The position numbers and the translations under genes were made by a program. From contig OY978525.1 in assembly GCA_963854835.1 (NCBI GenBank), forward strand, positions 92,966,136 to 93,030,135: a stretch of 64,000 nt of DNA. Reading direction: 5' to 3'. The stretch is from Megamerina dolium (taxonomy: Eukaryota; Arthropoda; Insecta; Diptera; Megamerinidae). Under the pieces are notes generated by a model. That model worked only from the letters and a program-made list of their open reading frames with translations, made no database searches and had not been told where the DNA came from. Shown here piece after piece: positions 56,048-62,015 of this stretch (positions within the stretch are counted from its first letter, which is position 1; each line of letters begins with the position of its first letter).

Positions 56048-56269
56048 ATACATACTAGCTACTTTTCCACCCTAGATAATAGAAATATTCTTTGATTTTA
56101 CCCTATTTTACTTACCATGTTGTTGTGGTCTCCTTTGGGATAATTTGCGCCTTTGTGGTGGTGTTTCCGTTTCACTGAGTCGCGGTTCACTCGTGCAATA
56201 TGATCGTGCCTCTTGTAGATTATACTGTAGTATTTGTTGTTGTTGTTGTGTCTGTTGACGTCTTCGTAC
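2717..56269 (-). CDS. Rgk: RGK-family (Rad/Gem/Kir-like) small GTPase, eight exons, N-terminus missing
   Basis: The coding sequence is the join of 56269-56116, 36623-36507, 20787-20482, 18948-18860, 12119-11939, 6123-5990, 4522-4361 and 2863-2717. These 1290 nt give 429 residues plus a stop, with every junction GT-AG and in phase. In residues of this join: Gln/Arg-rich N-terminus (1-51); acidic stretch DDDEDLD (74-80); basic Ser/Arg segment RRRRSRSNS (100-108); 13-Gly run (128-140); P-loop GSSGVGKQ (167-174); NKID (269-272); EVSVG at the G5 position (297-301); Lys/Asp-rich linker (328-381); basic helix and tail ending HCENLQVL (422-429). No canonical DxxG G3 motif is present, as in RGK proteins. 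RGK proteins inhibit high-voltage-activated calcium channels and affect the cytoskeleton at the plasma membrane; that role is inferred from the family. The first exon (phase 0 upstream) was not found. I could not decide which fly paralogue (Rgk1, 2 or 3) this is. Confidence 0.93.
2864..4360 (-). other. RGK intron 7
   Basis: Intron between exons 4522-4361 and 2863-2717. It is simple AT-rich sequence, including a TTAATTAA-rich stretch at 3005-3095. I see no gene or recognisable mobile element. Confidence 0.8.
4361..4522 (-). CDS. Rgk: RGK GTPase exon, Lys/Asp-rich linker
   Basis: The exon is 162 nt, phase 0 at both ends, with donor GTGAGT. It encodes a charged linker ([19 protein letters not shown], then [13 protein letters not shown]) between the G domain and the C-terminal helix. 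Two acceptors lie six bases apart (positions 4524-4523 and 4518-4517). Use of the second would drop Leu-Gln and keep frame. The linker is low complexity; its assignment rests on the intact phase and on its position between the two conserved exons. Confidence 0.85.
4523..5989 (-). other. RGK intron 6
   Basis: AT-rich intron with a short (TATG)n run near 5740-5758 and a tandem copy of an 18-bp unit (CACGACGCAAATAAACTC) near 5861-5898. No gene or mobile element is seen. Confidence 0.8.
5990..6123 (-). CDS. Rgk: RGK GTPase exon with G5 region
   Basis: The exon is 134 nt with acceptor TGCTTAG and donor GTAATA. The split Asp codon (G|AT) joins STQ to [10 protein letters not shown]. The exon reads [20 protein letters not shown] then [20 protein letters not shown], and ends NLLQ in phase 0. 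EVSVG occupies the G5 (ETSAK-like) position, and the last helix of the G domain follows. Confidence 0.95.
6813..8465 (+). mobile_element. internally deleted non-LTR retrotransposon, R1/LOA-like
   Basis: A markedly GC-richer block than its surroundings, bounded by a 7-bp direct repeat TAAGTTA (6806-6812 and 8466-8472) and ending in an A-rich tail. Around 7580-7900 one frame reads [20 protein letters not shown] and, after a shift, [13 protein letters not shown], as in ORF1 of R1/LOA-type elements. Around 8078-8230 another frame reads [17 protein letters not shown] and then [13 protein letters not shown], resembling the Cys-rich end of their reverse transcriptases. The 3' block (8320-8440) looks like an untranslated region. 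Endonuclease and most of the reverse transcriptase are absent, so the copy is dead. The clade is a judgement from motif memory. Confidence 0.65.
9603..9712 (-). mobile_element. short poly-A-tailed retroposed fragment with 21-bp target duplication
   Basis: A 110-bp GC-rich insert flanked by identical 21-bp repeats beginning TAGTTTTCACTAAATT (9582-9602 and 9713-9733). On the minus strand it ends in an A run at 9609-9620. It therefore looks like a 5'-truncated LINE or a SINE inserted by target-primed reverse transcription. The source element is not recognised. Confidence 0.75.
10627..10766 (+). pseudogene. truncated accessory gene of Harbinger copy 1
   Basis: ATG at 10627, 11-nt exon, intron 10638-10696 (GTAAGT to TTTCAG), second exon 10697-10766 ending in TAA: 26 residues, [20 protein letters not shown] then MDQNPS. 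Autonomous Harbinger elements carry a second gene for a Myb/SANT or MADF-like DNA-binding protein, and this reads like its first residues before the shared deletion. Confidence 0.6.
10901..11347 (-). pseudogene. truncated Harbinger (HARBI1-like) transposase, copy 1
   Basis: Exon 1 is 11347-11229 ([20 protein letters not shown] at the start). A 51-bp GT-AG intron (11228-11178) follows, then exon 2 11177-10901, giving 131 residues and a stop. The second exon reads [19 protein letters not shown], then [20 protein letters not shown], the N-terminal helical region of HARBI1-type nucleases. Full-length relatives are about 350-400 residues, so the catalytic DDE residues are missing. It cannot transpose itself. 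Confidence 0.85.
11939..12119 (-). CDS. Rgk: RGK GTPase exon with G4 motif
   Basis: The exon is 181 nt, starts in phase 0 and leaves one base. The acceptor is TTTTTCAG and the donor is GTTTGT, a weaker but acceptable site. It encodes [20 protein letters not shown], then [17 protein letters not shown], then [24 protein letters not shown] is the guanine-specificity G4 motif. Reading past the donor gives a low-complexity His-rich tail and a stop, so splicing is required. Confidence 0.95.
13133..13198. repeat. 33-bp tandem duplication
   Basis: GATAAGTTCAACGCAATAAT and the following bases occur twice in a row with a period of 33 bp. Confidence 0.85.
13634..13661. repeat. (TTGTCA)n microsatellite
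   Basis: Four to five perfect hexamer units within intron 4. Confidence 0.85.
14480..14960 (+). mobile_element. degraded Tc1-like transposase fragment
   Basis: A shifted reading gives [20 protein letters not shown], then LGIS, preceded by [21 protein letters not shown] sequence. This is the second helix-turn-helix and linker of Tc1-type transposases. Several frameshifts and stops are present, and no catalytic D or E box is identifiable. Confidence 0.6.
15236..16122 (+). mobile_element. internally deleted mariner-like element (DUF4817-type transposase)
   Basis: Imperfect terminal repeats share GTGTCATTTT at both ends (left 15258-15267; right, inverted, 16095-16104). The transposase starts at ATG 15347 ([20 protein letters not shown]). 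It continues as [13 protein letters not shown] and [14 protein letters not shown], jumps across a deletion to HQDGAT and [13 protein letters not shown], and ends with [20 protein letters not shown]. Stops and frameshifts make it inactive. It belongs to the insect group annotated as Tc3-like or DUF4817 transposases. Confidence 0.8.
18364..18545 (-). repeat. SINE-like body, second copy
   Basis: Shares AAATAAATATGTGG, GAAGGGCTCTTTGGCGA, TACTGTTGTGCG and TATTTATTTTAGCCGG with the element at 30370-30725. The tRNA-like head is not present on its right side, so this copy is 5'-truncated or derives from the partner LINE. Confidence 0.65.
18860..18948 (-). CDS. Rgk: RGK GTPase exon, switch I region
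   Basis: The exon is 89 nt with acceptor TTACAG and donor GTATGT. The split Glu codon (G|AA) joins the previous exon as YDGPECD. The reading continues [19 protein letters not shown] and [10 protein letters not shown] and ends in phase 0. This is the divergent effector/switch region, and no DTAGQE-type G3 sequence follows. It matches my recollection of insect RGK proteins closely. Confidence 0.93.
18949..20481 (-). other. RGK intron 3
   Basis: AT-rich intron of 1.5 kb. Short open frames here have no similarity I recognise. Confidence 0.8.
20482..20787 (-). CDS. Rgk: RGK GTPase exon with basic segment, poly-Gly run and P-loop
   Basis: The exon is 306 nt with acceptor TTGTAG and donor GTGAGT. 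It encodes [17 protein letters not shown], a Pro/Ser stretch, a Met at 20695-20693, a run of 13 Gly, then the start of the G domain: [17 protein letters not shown] and [13 protein letters not shown]. The P-loop carries Gln at the position that is usually Ser or Thr. The Gly run is coded by a near-pure trinucleotide repeat, so its length is likely polymorphic. The basic RRRRSRSNS segment resembles a 14-3-3 or kinase site, which is inferred only. Confidence 0.95.
21796..22572 (-). mobile_element. deleted mariner-like element (DUF4817-type)
   Basis: The ends CAGGGTGGATCATAT and (inverted) GTGGGTGGACCATTT lie next to TA dinucleotides. The minus strand encodes a broken transposase: [21 protein letters not shown], with frameshifts, then [26 protein letters not shown] and [17 protein letters not shown]. 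These match the region around the second catalytic Asp, although the usual QQDGA is here SENGA. The N-terminus and C-terminus are missing. Confidence 0.8.
25087..25118. repeat. (ATC)n microsatellite
   Basis: About ten trinucleotide units in intron 2. Confidence 0.9.
26818..26837 (+). repeat. outer direct repeat, left Tc1 arm
   Basis: TGTGCAAAACTTAAGCAACT, the presumed transposase-binding site. An identical copy lies at 27013-27032. Confidence 0.9.
27013..27032 (+). repeat. inner direct repeat, left Tc1 arm
   Basis: Same 20-mer as the outer repeat, 195 bp further in. It closes the left arm next to the transposase stop codon. Confidence 0.9.
27034..28109 (-). CDS. Tc1-family DD34E transposase, intact with one intron
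   Basis: Exon 1 28109-27718, 56-bp intron 27717-27662 (GTATGT to TTTTCCAG), exon 2 27661-27034: 339 residues plus stop, the usual Tc1 length. The N-terminus has two helix-turn-helix regions (for example [20 protein letters not shown]) and a GRPQK AT-hook-like motif near residue 63. The catalytic triad is D in [11 protein letters not shown] in [10 protein letters not shown] and E in LNPIENLF, with 34 residues between the second D and the E. The intron call rests on the recovered conserved run [18 protein letters not shown]. No stop or frameshift was found, so the element may be active. Confidence 0.92.
28247..28266 (-). repeat. inner direct repeat, right Tc1 arm
   Basis: Complementary copy of the 20-mer, located between the transposase 5' end and the arm. 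Confidence 0.9.
28442..28461 (-). repeat. outer direct repeat, right Tc1 arm
   Basis: Complementary copy of the 20-mer, six bases from the transposon end. Confidence 0.9.
29440..30060 (+). mobile_element. degraded mauritiana-type mariner fragment
   Basis: Shifting frames read [21 protein letters not shown], then [17 protein letters not shown], then GMELLITSC-like remains and [19 protein letters not shown]. In order these match mariner transposase residues from the N-terminal domain to just before the second catalytic Asp. The KWITY box and both ends are lost. Confidence 0.75.
30370..30725 (-). mobile_element. tRNA-derived SINE
   Basis: On the minus strand the 5' head resembles a tRNA: box A-like TAGCTCTGTGG (30719-30709), an anticodon-arm-like stretch, and box B-like GAGTTCAATCC (30676-30666). 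It is followed by about 290 bp of body that recurs at 18364-18545. Such heads provide an internal RNA polymerase III promoter. The parent tRNA and the exact 3' end were not determined. Confidence 0.7.
31900..32290 (-). mobile_element. degraded mariner fragment
   Basis: The minus strand reads [20 protein letters not shown], then a shifted SKVMLCI-WDQLGV, then [17 protein letters not shown]. This matches mariner transposases around the first catalytic Asp (usually GDEKWIHYDNPK) and onwards. Here the usual GDE is NDVD. Multiple frameshifts, no ends recognised. Confidence 0.75.
32452..35278 (+). pseudogene. endonuclease-reverse transcriptase polyprotein, two frameshifts
   Basis: Frame 1 (to 33807) holds the EEP endonuclease: ALQEMRW near the start, [10 protein letters not shown] around 32790-32820 and IDSDHYLL around 33076-33100. 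A shift near 33770 moves reading to the frame of [21 protein letters not shown] second near 34046 (apparently one lost base) moves it to [19 protein letters not shown]. The reverse transcriptase has [23 protein letters not shown] and the active-site [11 protein letters not shown], all intact. The C-terminal region ends at TAA 35276-35278. Two isolated lesions in 2.8 kb suggest a fairly young insertion. Confidence 0.88.
32452..35317 (+). mobile_element. 5'-truncated EN-RT non-LTR retrotransposon (RTE-like)
   Basis: The insertion is bounded by a perfect 9-bp duplication ATAGGTCTC (32443-32451 and 35318-35326) and ends in a GAAGAAGAAG tail rather than poly(A). It carries endonuclease and reverse transcriptase domains but no ORF1, and begins just inside the endonuclease domain. 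Its GC content is far higher than the surrounding intron. Lack of RNase H and the terminal [11 protein letters not shown] block suggest an RTE-like clade; I am unsure of the exact one. Confidence 0.9.
36507..36623 (-). CDS. Rgk: RGK GTPase, second visible coding exon
   Basis: The exon is 117 nt. The acceptor is a pyrimidine-rich tract ending TACAAAG and the donor is GTAAGT. The reading is [19 protein letters not shown], then [19 protein letters not shown]. The split codon at its 5' end (G|CA) is Ala and at its 3' end (G|GT) is Gly. The downstream joined sequence reads GVINRGDSF, which fits the conserved segment before the G domain of RGK proteins. A second AG eight bases downstream would break the phase, so I chose the first. 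Confidence 0.88.
38371..38405 (+). repeat. relic end of the Tc1 family found at 26812-28467
   Basis: ATGAGAGCACTATGCCA (17 nt) preceded by TGAAAT matches the right inverted repeat of the intact Tc1 element with a small insertion. The rest of the relic is not recognisable. Confidence 0.45.
38631..38785 (-). repeat. isolated end of the TATACCC repeat family
   Basis: The reverse complement matches 42456-42602, including the stretch around CTCCGGAGAT, the GATCAGCGTCG block and the GTCCGTCCGTCC run. It is a solo terminal fragment of the element at 41027-42602. Confidence 0.8.
38860..39130 (+). mobile_element. non-LTR reverse transcriptase C-terminal fragment
   Basis: One frame reads [17 protein letters not shown] then [18 protein letters not shown], a typical non-LTR segment after the reverse transcriptase domain. 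It is only about 90 codons with shifts and no ends found. Clade unresolved. The following stretch to 39860 shows nothing I can identify. Confidence 0.6.
41526..42119 (+). repeat. two near-identical 297-bp tandem units
   Basis: The units begin about 41526 and 41823. A short open frame of 63 codons is identical in both copies, which reflects recent duplication rather than coding. A more diverged third unit lies just to the left (about 41270-41525). Confidence 0.9.
42437..42468. repeat. (GGAC)n microsatellite
   Basis: Short GACA/GGAC tandem run within the TATACCC repeat. Confidence 0.8.
44170..44202. repeat. (TA)n-rich stretch
   Basis: Imperfect TA dinucleotide run next to A-rich sequence at 43570-44160. 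Confidence 0.7.
47010..47100 (+). mobile_element. short reverse transcriptase fragment
   Basis: The reading [20 protein letters not shown] then DVKC parallels [19 protein letters not shown] in the retrotransposon at 32452-35317. It is a second, much shorter relic of a related element. Confidence 0.55.
47520..48190 (-). mobile_element. degraded mariner-like (DUF4817-type) transposase fragment
   Basis: The minus strand reads [18 protein letters not shown], later FQ*DGAT, then in a shifted frame [17 protein letters not shown] followed by LW. The last two correspond to the second catalytic Asp region and the WPPRSxDLTPLDFFLWG block. Several stops and frameshifts; ends not found. Confidence 0.65.
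49491..49657. repeat. possible small TATACCC-ended MITE
   Basis: TATACCC at 49491 and its complement GGGTATA at 49651-49657 enclose 167 bp containing a tandem TTTTAATCTC unit. The end match is only about seven bases, so support is weak. Confidence 0.3.
51592..52265 (-). mobile_element. internally deleted mariner transposon
   Basis: Perfect ends TTGGGTGTGTGAATTAG and their complement lie next to TA duplications (51590-51591 and 52266-52267), giving 674 bp. The minus strand keeps the N-terminal domain ([16 protein letters not shown], then [19 protein letters not shown]). It then jumps to the C-terminal part: [48 protein letters not shown]. The middle, including the first catalytic Asp, is deleted and one frameshift joins the halves. 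Confidence 0.9.
53054..53500 (+). pseudogene. truncated Harbinger transposase, copy 2
   Basis: Exon 1 53054-53172, intron 53173-53223, exon 2 53224-53500: 131 residues plus stop, with the same structure as copy 1. Differences include LLDVVK for LLDDVK and AQF for AQS. The DDE catalytic region is absent. Confidence 0.85.
53635..53774 (-). pseudogene. truncated accessory gene of Harbinger copy 2
   Basis: Exon 1 53774-53764 and exon 2 53704-53635 encode the same 26-residue fragment pattern as copy 1, including [14 protein letters not shown] before TAA. Confidence 0.55.
54990..55280. repeat. three tandem units of about 94 bp
   Basis: Each unit contains CGCTAtaaTTCTCATTCA-like sequence followed by GAAGTATGTC and TTGAGagCA. 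Units begin near 55030, 55125 and 55218 and diverge from one another. Confidence 0.75.
55841..55974. mobile_element. mariner-type MITE
   Basis: Imperfect inverted ends (GAGGGTCGAACAAAAAGTAC on the left; AAGGGTAGATCAAAAAAGTA inverted on the right) flanked by TA dinucleotides. The 134-bp element has no coding capacity. Its ends resemble mariner termini. Confidence 0.75.
55976..56043. repeat. (TA)n microsatellite
   Basis: About 33 uninterrupted TA units immediately right of the MITE and about 70 bp from the donor side of exon 56269-56116. Confidence 0.95.
56116..56269 (-). CDS. Rgk: RGK GTPase, first visible coding exon
   Basis: The exon is 154 nt, starts in phase 0 and leaves one base (CAT-G). 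Its acceptor is a CA-rich tract ending CACTCAG and its donor is GTAAGT. It encodes a Gln/Arg-rich segment beginning [12 protein letters not shown] and ending RRPQQH, followed by the split Ala codon. Open reading continues upstream into the CA repeat, but the acceptor is the likely boundary. This N-terminal extension has no recognisable fold. The next exon lies 19.5 kb downstream. Confidence 0.8.
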
Positions 56270-56318
56270 CTGAGTGTGTGGGTGTGTGTGTGTGTGTGAG
56301 TGAGTGTGTGAGTGTTTA
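56270..56318. repeat. (GT)n tract forming the splice acceptor region
   Basis: On the transcribed (minus) strand this is a CA-rich repeat that ends directly in the CAG acceptor of the first visible RGK exon. Confidence 0.85.
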
Positions 56319-57109
56319 TGTAAACAGCGATAGAAAAGAAAATTAACCATGAAAATTTATGAAAATAATTAATAGCCTATTTGGTGGTTATACATAAGTA
56401 AGCATCGGTAAATATTTGGTGGCGTTTTTTGTGTTTTGTGTTTATTAATATTAAATGCTGCATTACTGCTATTACTGATACCGATGCTGTTGACAACAAT
56501 ATTGATGTTGTGTCTGGGTTAAAGGATTTTTGCACACATACCATACATTCATATATAAATAGTTACTACCATTCATTTTCCAGCTAATTTGATTTATATG
56601 GTAATTGTTTTGTGCTCGAAATGGTGCTAATAAATGCTCAAAGGAGCAAGTGACAGTAGCATTGTTTGTGTATATTAATGTAGTAAGTATAAAAAATCAA
56701 TTTTGTTGCTGTGGAAGTGTATCAACAACAATAGACATGCTCTCAATTTTATGATAAAATTTACAACCTAAAATTCCCAACGTTTTTCACATGCTCTTTG
56801 ACAAAATGTGGACAGTAATGTAAAAGTTATGAAATGAAATAAATACCAGAAAATTGGCAGACTTGACCAAGCGCTAGATTAAGCAATTTTTTATCCAAAT
56901 TCGTAAGCATATATACTCATATACTTCAAGTTTGTAGAGTATCCATCACTATACTCCTTACAAAGTACTGCAATAATTTTATGTCAATTGGAATAACAAC
57001 TAATTGTGAATATGACTATAATTTGTATTACATTGAGCACAAGGACTATTAGCATTGAGATTAGGTTTTCAGTAGAGAGTTGACAAAGTACCACATGCTG
57101 ATTGCATAC

Positions 57110-58036
57110 ACGTTGGGTGGAAAGTTCTCAGGCTCACCAAGCCCTGCTGACTCCAATTTTTTTTAGTTGATACATTGATACATTGGAAGAACACATGCAA
57201 AGTTAGAAGTCATTCTGTCAATTCATTATTTGTTCACAAGCCATTTGAAGTTATCGTGTCAGCATATATTTTAATATGATCAAAATAGAGTATCGTGCAG
57301 TAATTAGATTCTTTATTTTAAAAGGTTTAAAATCGAAGAAAATTCATAAGAGTATATAAGAAGTCCTGTCCTTCAAAATTCACCGTGGAAAAGTAAGCTG
57401 GTGAGTTCAATCGTGGTCGTATAAGCCTTGAAGATGATCTATACGAAGAATGTCCAAAAACTGCAACCACATTAGAAATTATGAGCAAATACATAATATT
57501 GTTAGCGAAGATCCATGTTTGAGAAAGCGTGAAATTGCTGATACCATACGAATCTTCGATGAATGAGTACTCCATATTTTGCATGCAGAATTACGTATGA
57601 AAAAGCTGTTTGGAAAACTGGTACTGCGTTCGTTAAAAATTCAACAAAAACTGGATCGAAAACAAATCTCAGCGTAATTTGGAGTCTTTTAAGCAGAATA
57701 AAACCGATCTACCATAATGATCCTAAATTGAAACAAAAACGATTACGATTAAACGATTAAAGTACGATTTGCTTGAACACCCACCGTATTCATCAGAATT
57801 GGCTCCCAGCGACTATTACCTCTTCAGAAACTTTAAACAATTCCTTCGTGGAAAGTGTTTTTCGTTGAATGAAGAAGCTATTACAACCGTAGACGGGTAT
57901 TTTGCAAATTATTGGAGGATCATTGGAATAAGTGTATTAAAGTTAAGGAATATTATATTGAATAAAAAAATATATTTCATACCAAAAAAAAAATATTCCT
58001 TAATTTTCGGCTCGAGCTTTTCAACCAACCTCTGCA
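57110..58036 (+). mobile_element. degraded irritans/SETMAR-type mariner
   Basis: The left end GTTGGGTGGAAAGTTCTCAG resembles the inverted right end GTTGGTTGAAAAGCTCGAG. The transposase starts at ATG 57276 (MIKIEYRAVIRFFILKGLK) and continues in broken frames with IVSEDPCLRKREIADTIRI. After a deletion, a later frame reads LEHPPYSSELAPSDYYLFRN, FKQFLRGKCFSLNEEAI and VDGYFANYW. The first two catalytic Asp regions are missing. Confidence 0.82.
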
Positions 58037-58706
58037 TGTATGTACCTAATAATATGACTTTGTGAGATTCTCTAAAAAATCTTACTGCTGGAGGGGGGCC
58101 CTGAGGTCAAAATTCAAGCAAATGGAAATGTTGTTTGTTCCTTTTATACTACACATTTTTTCGTCAGTAAATTAGTCATAATATATATTTCTTTCTTAGA
58201 AAATGAGTTTTTTGTTTAATTTTGATTCTTATGTCTATAGAAATATGAAATTATTGAAGCAATGAAAAACATGTGTCAATTTAAATTCATATAATAATAA
58301 ATGATATAACAAATAACCAAAAACAATAACAATTTGTAAAAGAAAGAGGGAATAATTTGCAATTCTTGCGATTGTAACAAATTGTCATGAAAAATCGTCT
58401 GAAAGTCAAAGTTCAGAAAATACAAATTCTGTCATTCGTCCATCGGTTCATATGAATAGTTGTTTTAATAATGTCCTAATGCAATTCCAACGGAGAAGAG
58501 GAGTTAAGGTTTTTCAAAGCCTAGAGCAGCAATTATTAAAATTTTATTTTCGTTCTAAGAAGAGTTGAACGTCAATTGTGATTGATAGTATTCGGTTGCA
58601 TTGCATTGTGTTGTACTAACTATTTGCTCTTATTATTTACTAAGCAATATGTGAAGAGAATAGAATAAAAATATGAAATCCATTAAGGAATGCATTAATA
58701 ATGACA

Positions 58707-58740
58707 CAAAAAAAAAAAAAAAAAAATAAGAAAAAAAAAA
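58707..58740. repeat. poly-A tracts
   Basis: Two A runs separated by TAAG. No associated retroelement could be recognised. Confidence 0.6.
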
Positions 58741-59799
58741 TCTACTTGTAATACTACCATTTGTACGTGAGTACATTTTTCTAAAACTTTTGACATTTTA
58801 CTTTTCCTCAAGTTGGAGTCGAATGCAGTACGAATAATAATCAACAATTTCAAATTGCGTAAGCAACACTATACAGTAAAGACAAAAAAAAAAAGTAAAA
58901 ATCTATAAGACGTCAATAAATTTCATTTAGTCGTTTATCATCGTCCCCATTATATGAGTGAAAGAATATTATATATATATAGAATTTTAAAAAAATAAAT
59001 AAGTATGGCTAAATAGTACATTATAGGTACGTATATGACTATTATATAACTCATGTGAACGAAGAATTATAATGACTTATGAGCTATGTAGAATACTATT
59101 TCATACATTGATGCATTTTTCTGCAAGGGTACGATAATCAATAGTGCACTTGTTGATTAAGCATGTTCCATCATTACATTTATTACGGTTTTATGGTATT
59201 ATGGGTTTTTTTCTTTTGTATTTTTTATATTTTGATGATGGAAATAATAATAATGCTGCTGATTGCAAGATTCTGGATTTTAATATTAAATATTTTTGTT
59301 TTTTGGCAAGCATTCAATATCGTATAAAGTGCTGTAAATAATCAATGAATTGTGCTGTATAATACTAGATTACATGTTCTACTAGCTTTGTACTCATTAT
59401 GTTATTTTATCTGCATTTGTAGCATAATACTCGTAGAGTGTATAAAAGTAAATACTTAAAATGCAAGTTAGCTTGCTTATTGTACTCGTATCTATTGTTT
59501 GTATTGTATTATATTTGCTGATGCAATATATATGTATTTACTATATAATACAATGTATATATGTATGTTATTTAACTTAAGGGACACACCATGTGAATAG
59601 TGTAAAAGACTCACAGAATACAAATGGGAGTTTTCCTCTTCTACTACATTTAATTGAAAATTTTTCGATAAACATTAAAGTCCCCTTTAGATTTTTTATC
59701 GAATGAATTTGTAAGCTTTTTTAATATGTTTTATTAATGAACTTAAGCAATGAGTCAAAACAGCTTTCACAAACTTAAGGCTAATTCTGCAGCATTTTG

Positions 59800-59804
<5 letters not shown>

Positions 59805-59830
<26 letters not shown>

Positions 59831-60271
59831 GTTAGCTTATTTTTTTTTTATTGAATCTTTCTTAAATACAAGAAACTAACAATAAGTATTAAAATCTTAC
59901 AAACTAAATAAAACTATGTGATATCCCCTACGTTCCATCACAATTTGGTGAGTCGCGAGATGTAGAAATTTTACAGCATATTCAGTGTGTCTTTTCTTTT
60001 TAATCGACGATGCCCCTTGCTCAGCAACAATTGCCTAGCAAGGGGATTCGGATGATTGTGTAATTTTTGAATGTAGCTTCTGCAGGACATTGCAACTTCC
60101 TCAGAAATTGTGGATACATTTAAATCTCGATGGATGTTAACGTTCCTCATATACCAAGGCGCGTTTACAATAATTCGCAGACACTTGGATTGTATTCGCT
60201 GCAATTTTTCGATATTAGAGGGAGATGCGGTGCCCCAAAACTGAATACCATAAGTCCAGATTGGTTTCAGG
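59805..60271 (-). mobile_element. 5'-truncated jockey-type LINE with poly(A) tail
   Basis: Perfect 11-bp target duplications ATTTTGGAAAT lie at 59794-59804 and 60272-60282. On the minus strand the element begins at KPIWTYGIQFWGTASPSN, continues IEKLQRIQSKCLRIIVNAPW, and ends with LARQLLLSKGHRRLKRKDT near 59990. A 3'UTR, AATAAA and a poly(A) tail (59805-59830) follow. Only the last 100 or so codons of the reverse transcriptase ORF remain. Confidence 0.93.
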
Positions 60272-61491
60272 ATTTTGGAAATGAAATTAATCTGAATGAA
60301 TTACGAATAATTTTTTTTATTATCGAAAAACAATTTCTAAATAAGAATTTTTATTTAATAAATAATATTTTGTGGTGAAATTAAAATTTAAAAGTGTAAC
60401 AAAATACAATGCTTATAGGTCCATATTTCTTTTCGAAAAATAATTTCTGAATATAATTAATTTTTTGGTAAAAAGCAGTAACCTCTCATTTCGAGTTAAG
60501 GGTGAATTGGGTTTTCATAAAGATCACATTAAAAAATTTTGAGAAAATTAATAATATTTCTTTCGAGGACGAATTAATCAAAATTAGCATTTTTAATAGT
60601 AGCTAATTCTTGATATTATACCAAACTGTTTATATCTGATTGAGTTCTTATTGATTTACAATTTTCACTTAGAAATTTAAAACGCTCTGCTATAAAATGC
60701 AAAAATTTAACCCAAGCGGTTACGGTTACTTGCCACAGAATCTACAATCTAAAATTATGAGTATTTTCTACAGGTTGACCCGTGAATTTAGTGAATTTTT
60801 TGTACAAACACTGAAAACGCATATAAAACGTTAAAATTAAGACTCTTTTATCAGACATTATTAAATATGCCCATATTTTGGTTTGACCTGAAATGAATGC
60901 TGTCAGAGTCATCGTGTATATGGATTAAAATGAGGGATGATTGGTGAGAATTAAAAGCACACAAGAAGATTTTTATATATGTAAGGAGAGCGAAAATGAG
61001 TGATTTTTAATAAATATGGCCAATATTAGTATAGATTTTGCTTATTGGTAATCGTTTTCATTGTTGACAACATTTCAAGGTTTTTATTTTAGAAATTTGT
61101 AGTTCTTCTATCATCCAGTATAAAGAATAAATGCACAAATTGTAATATTCATATTTCAGAAATGCTTTATGTATGTGCGATCAGCGTATACCATAAGTCG
61201 GAGAATATTAATTTTTCTACACAATTGTTGTTGACACTGTATTTTAAGCGACATTTTATCGAATACAATATTTTGCATATTTTTTACTTCACATCTGTAT
61301 ATGTATTTCTTTGCATGTATTGTACGTACATACATACTAGGACTGAATGATATAACAAGAACGAAGGTACCAAGTATGATCGGTCGGTTATGGAATTGTT
61401 TTTTGCAGATCACTTGATTCATTGATTTTATTAGATATTTCAAAGGGCTAAATATAAAAATTCCTTATCGTTATCTATTTTGATTGAATAT

Positions 61492-61659
61492 CAGTGGCGT
61501 AGCCAGGATTTTGGCAAGGGGGATATGATGAAAAAGATGTATGAGAAAAACATTTTAATTAATGCTTTTTAATATCAATATATTATTATTTTTCTTTTTT
61601 AACAAATCCATCGACCAAGGTGGAGATCCATCCCCCTGACCCCCCTAGCTTCGCCACTG
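61492..61659. mobile_element. hAT-like MITE
   Basis: The ends CAGTGGCGTAGCCAGG and (inverted) CAGTGGCGAAGCTAGG form terminal repeats with two mismatches over 16 bp. The flanking octamers TTGAATAT (61484-61491) and TTGTATAT (61660-61667) differ at one base, consistent with an 8-bp hAT duplication. The 168-bp element is non-coding. Confidence 0.78.
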
Positions 61660-62015
61660 TTGTATATTATATTATATTTTTTTTTTAGAGAAGAACTTTT
61701 AGTAGTATACAAATTAAAGTGTTTAATTTTCTAAAATTTCTTTTTCATTCTTTCATTGCTTATATATTTATGTAATAAATGCAGAAAAAAAACAATCCGA
61801 AAACAATCCTCTCTTCTTTTGTTTTATCTTTGTTGTTATAATACTTCCAATATTAGCTTTTCGAAATAATAACAATTTTATACTGGCAACTCCTCTTATT
61901 ATTTAAAACCTAGAATCACTGGAACCTTAGCAATTTATGTCAAAGGGACTGAGCAGTTACTGTCAACTCATTTCAAAACGATTTTCGAGCAAATAGTTCT
62001 GAATATTCTCTGAAA

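Larger units (their letters stand above)
36624..56115 (-). other. RGK intron 1 (19.5 kb)
   Basis: The intron contains retroelement and transposon fragments at 38371-39130, a TATACCC-ended repeat (41027-42602), fragments at 47010-47100 and 47520-48190, a deleted mariner (51592-52265), a second Harbinger copy (52831-54011), tandem repeats (54990-55280) and a MITE (55841-55974). The stretches 42600-47000 and 48200-51590 are AT-rich with nothing coding that I can support. Confidence 0.75.
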
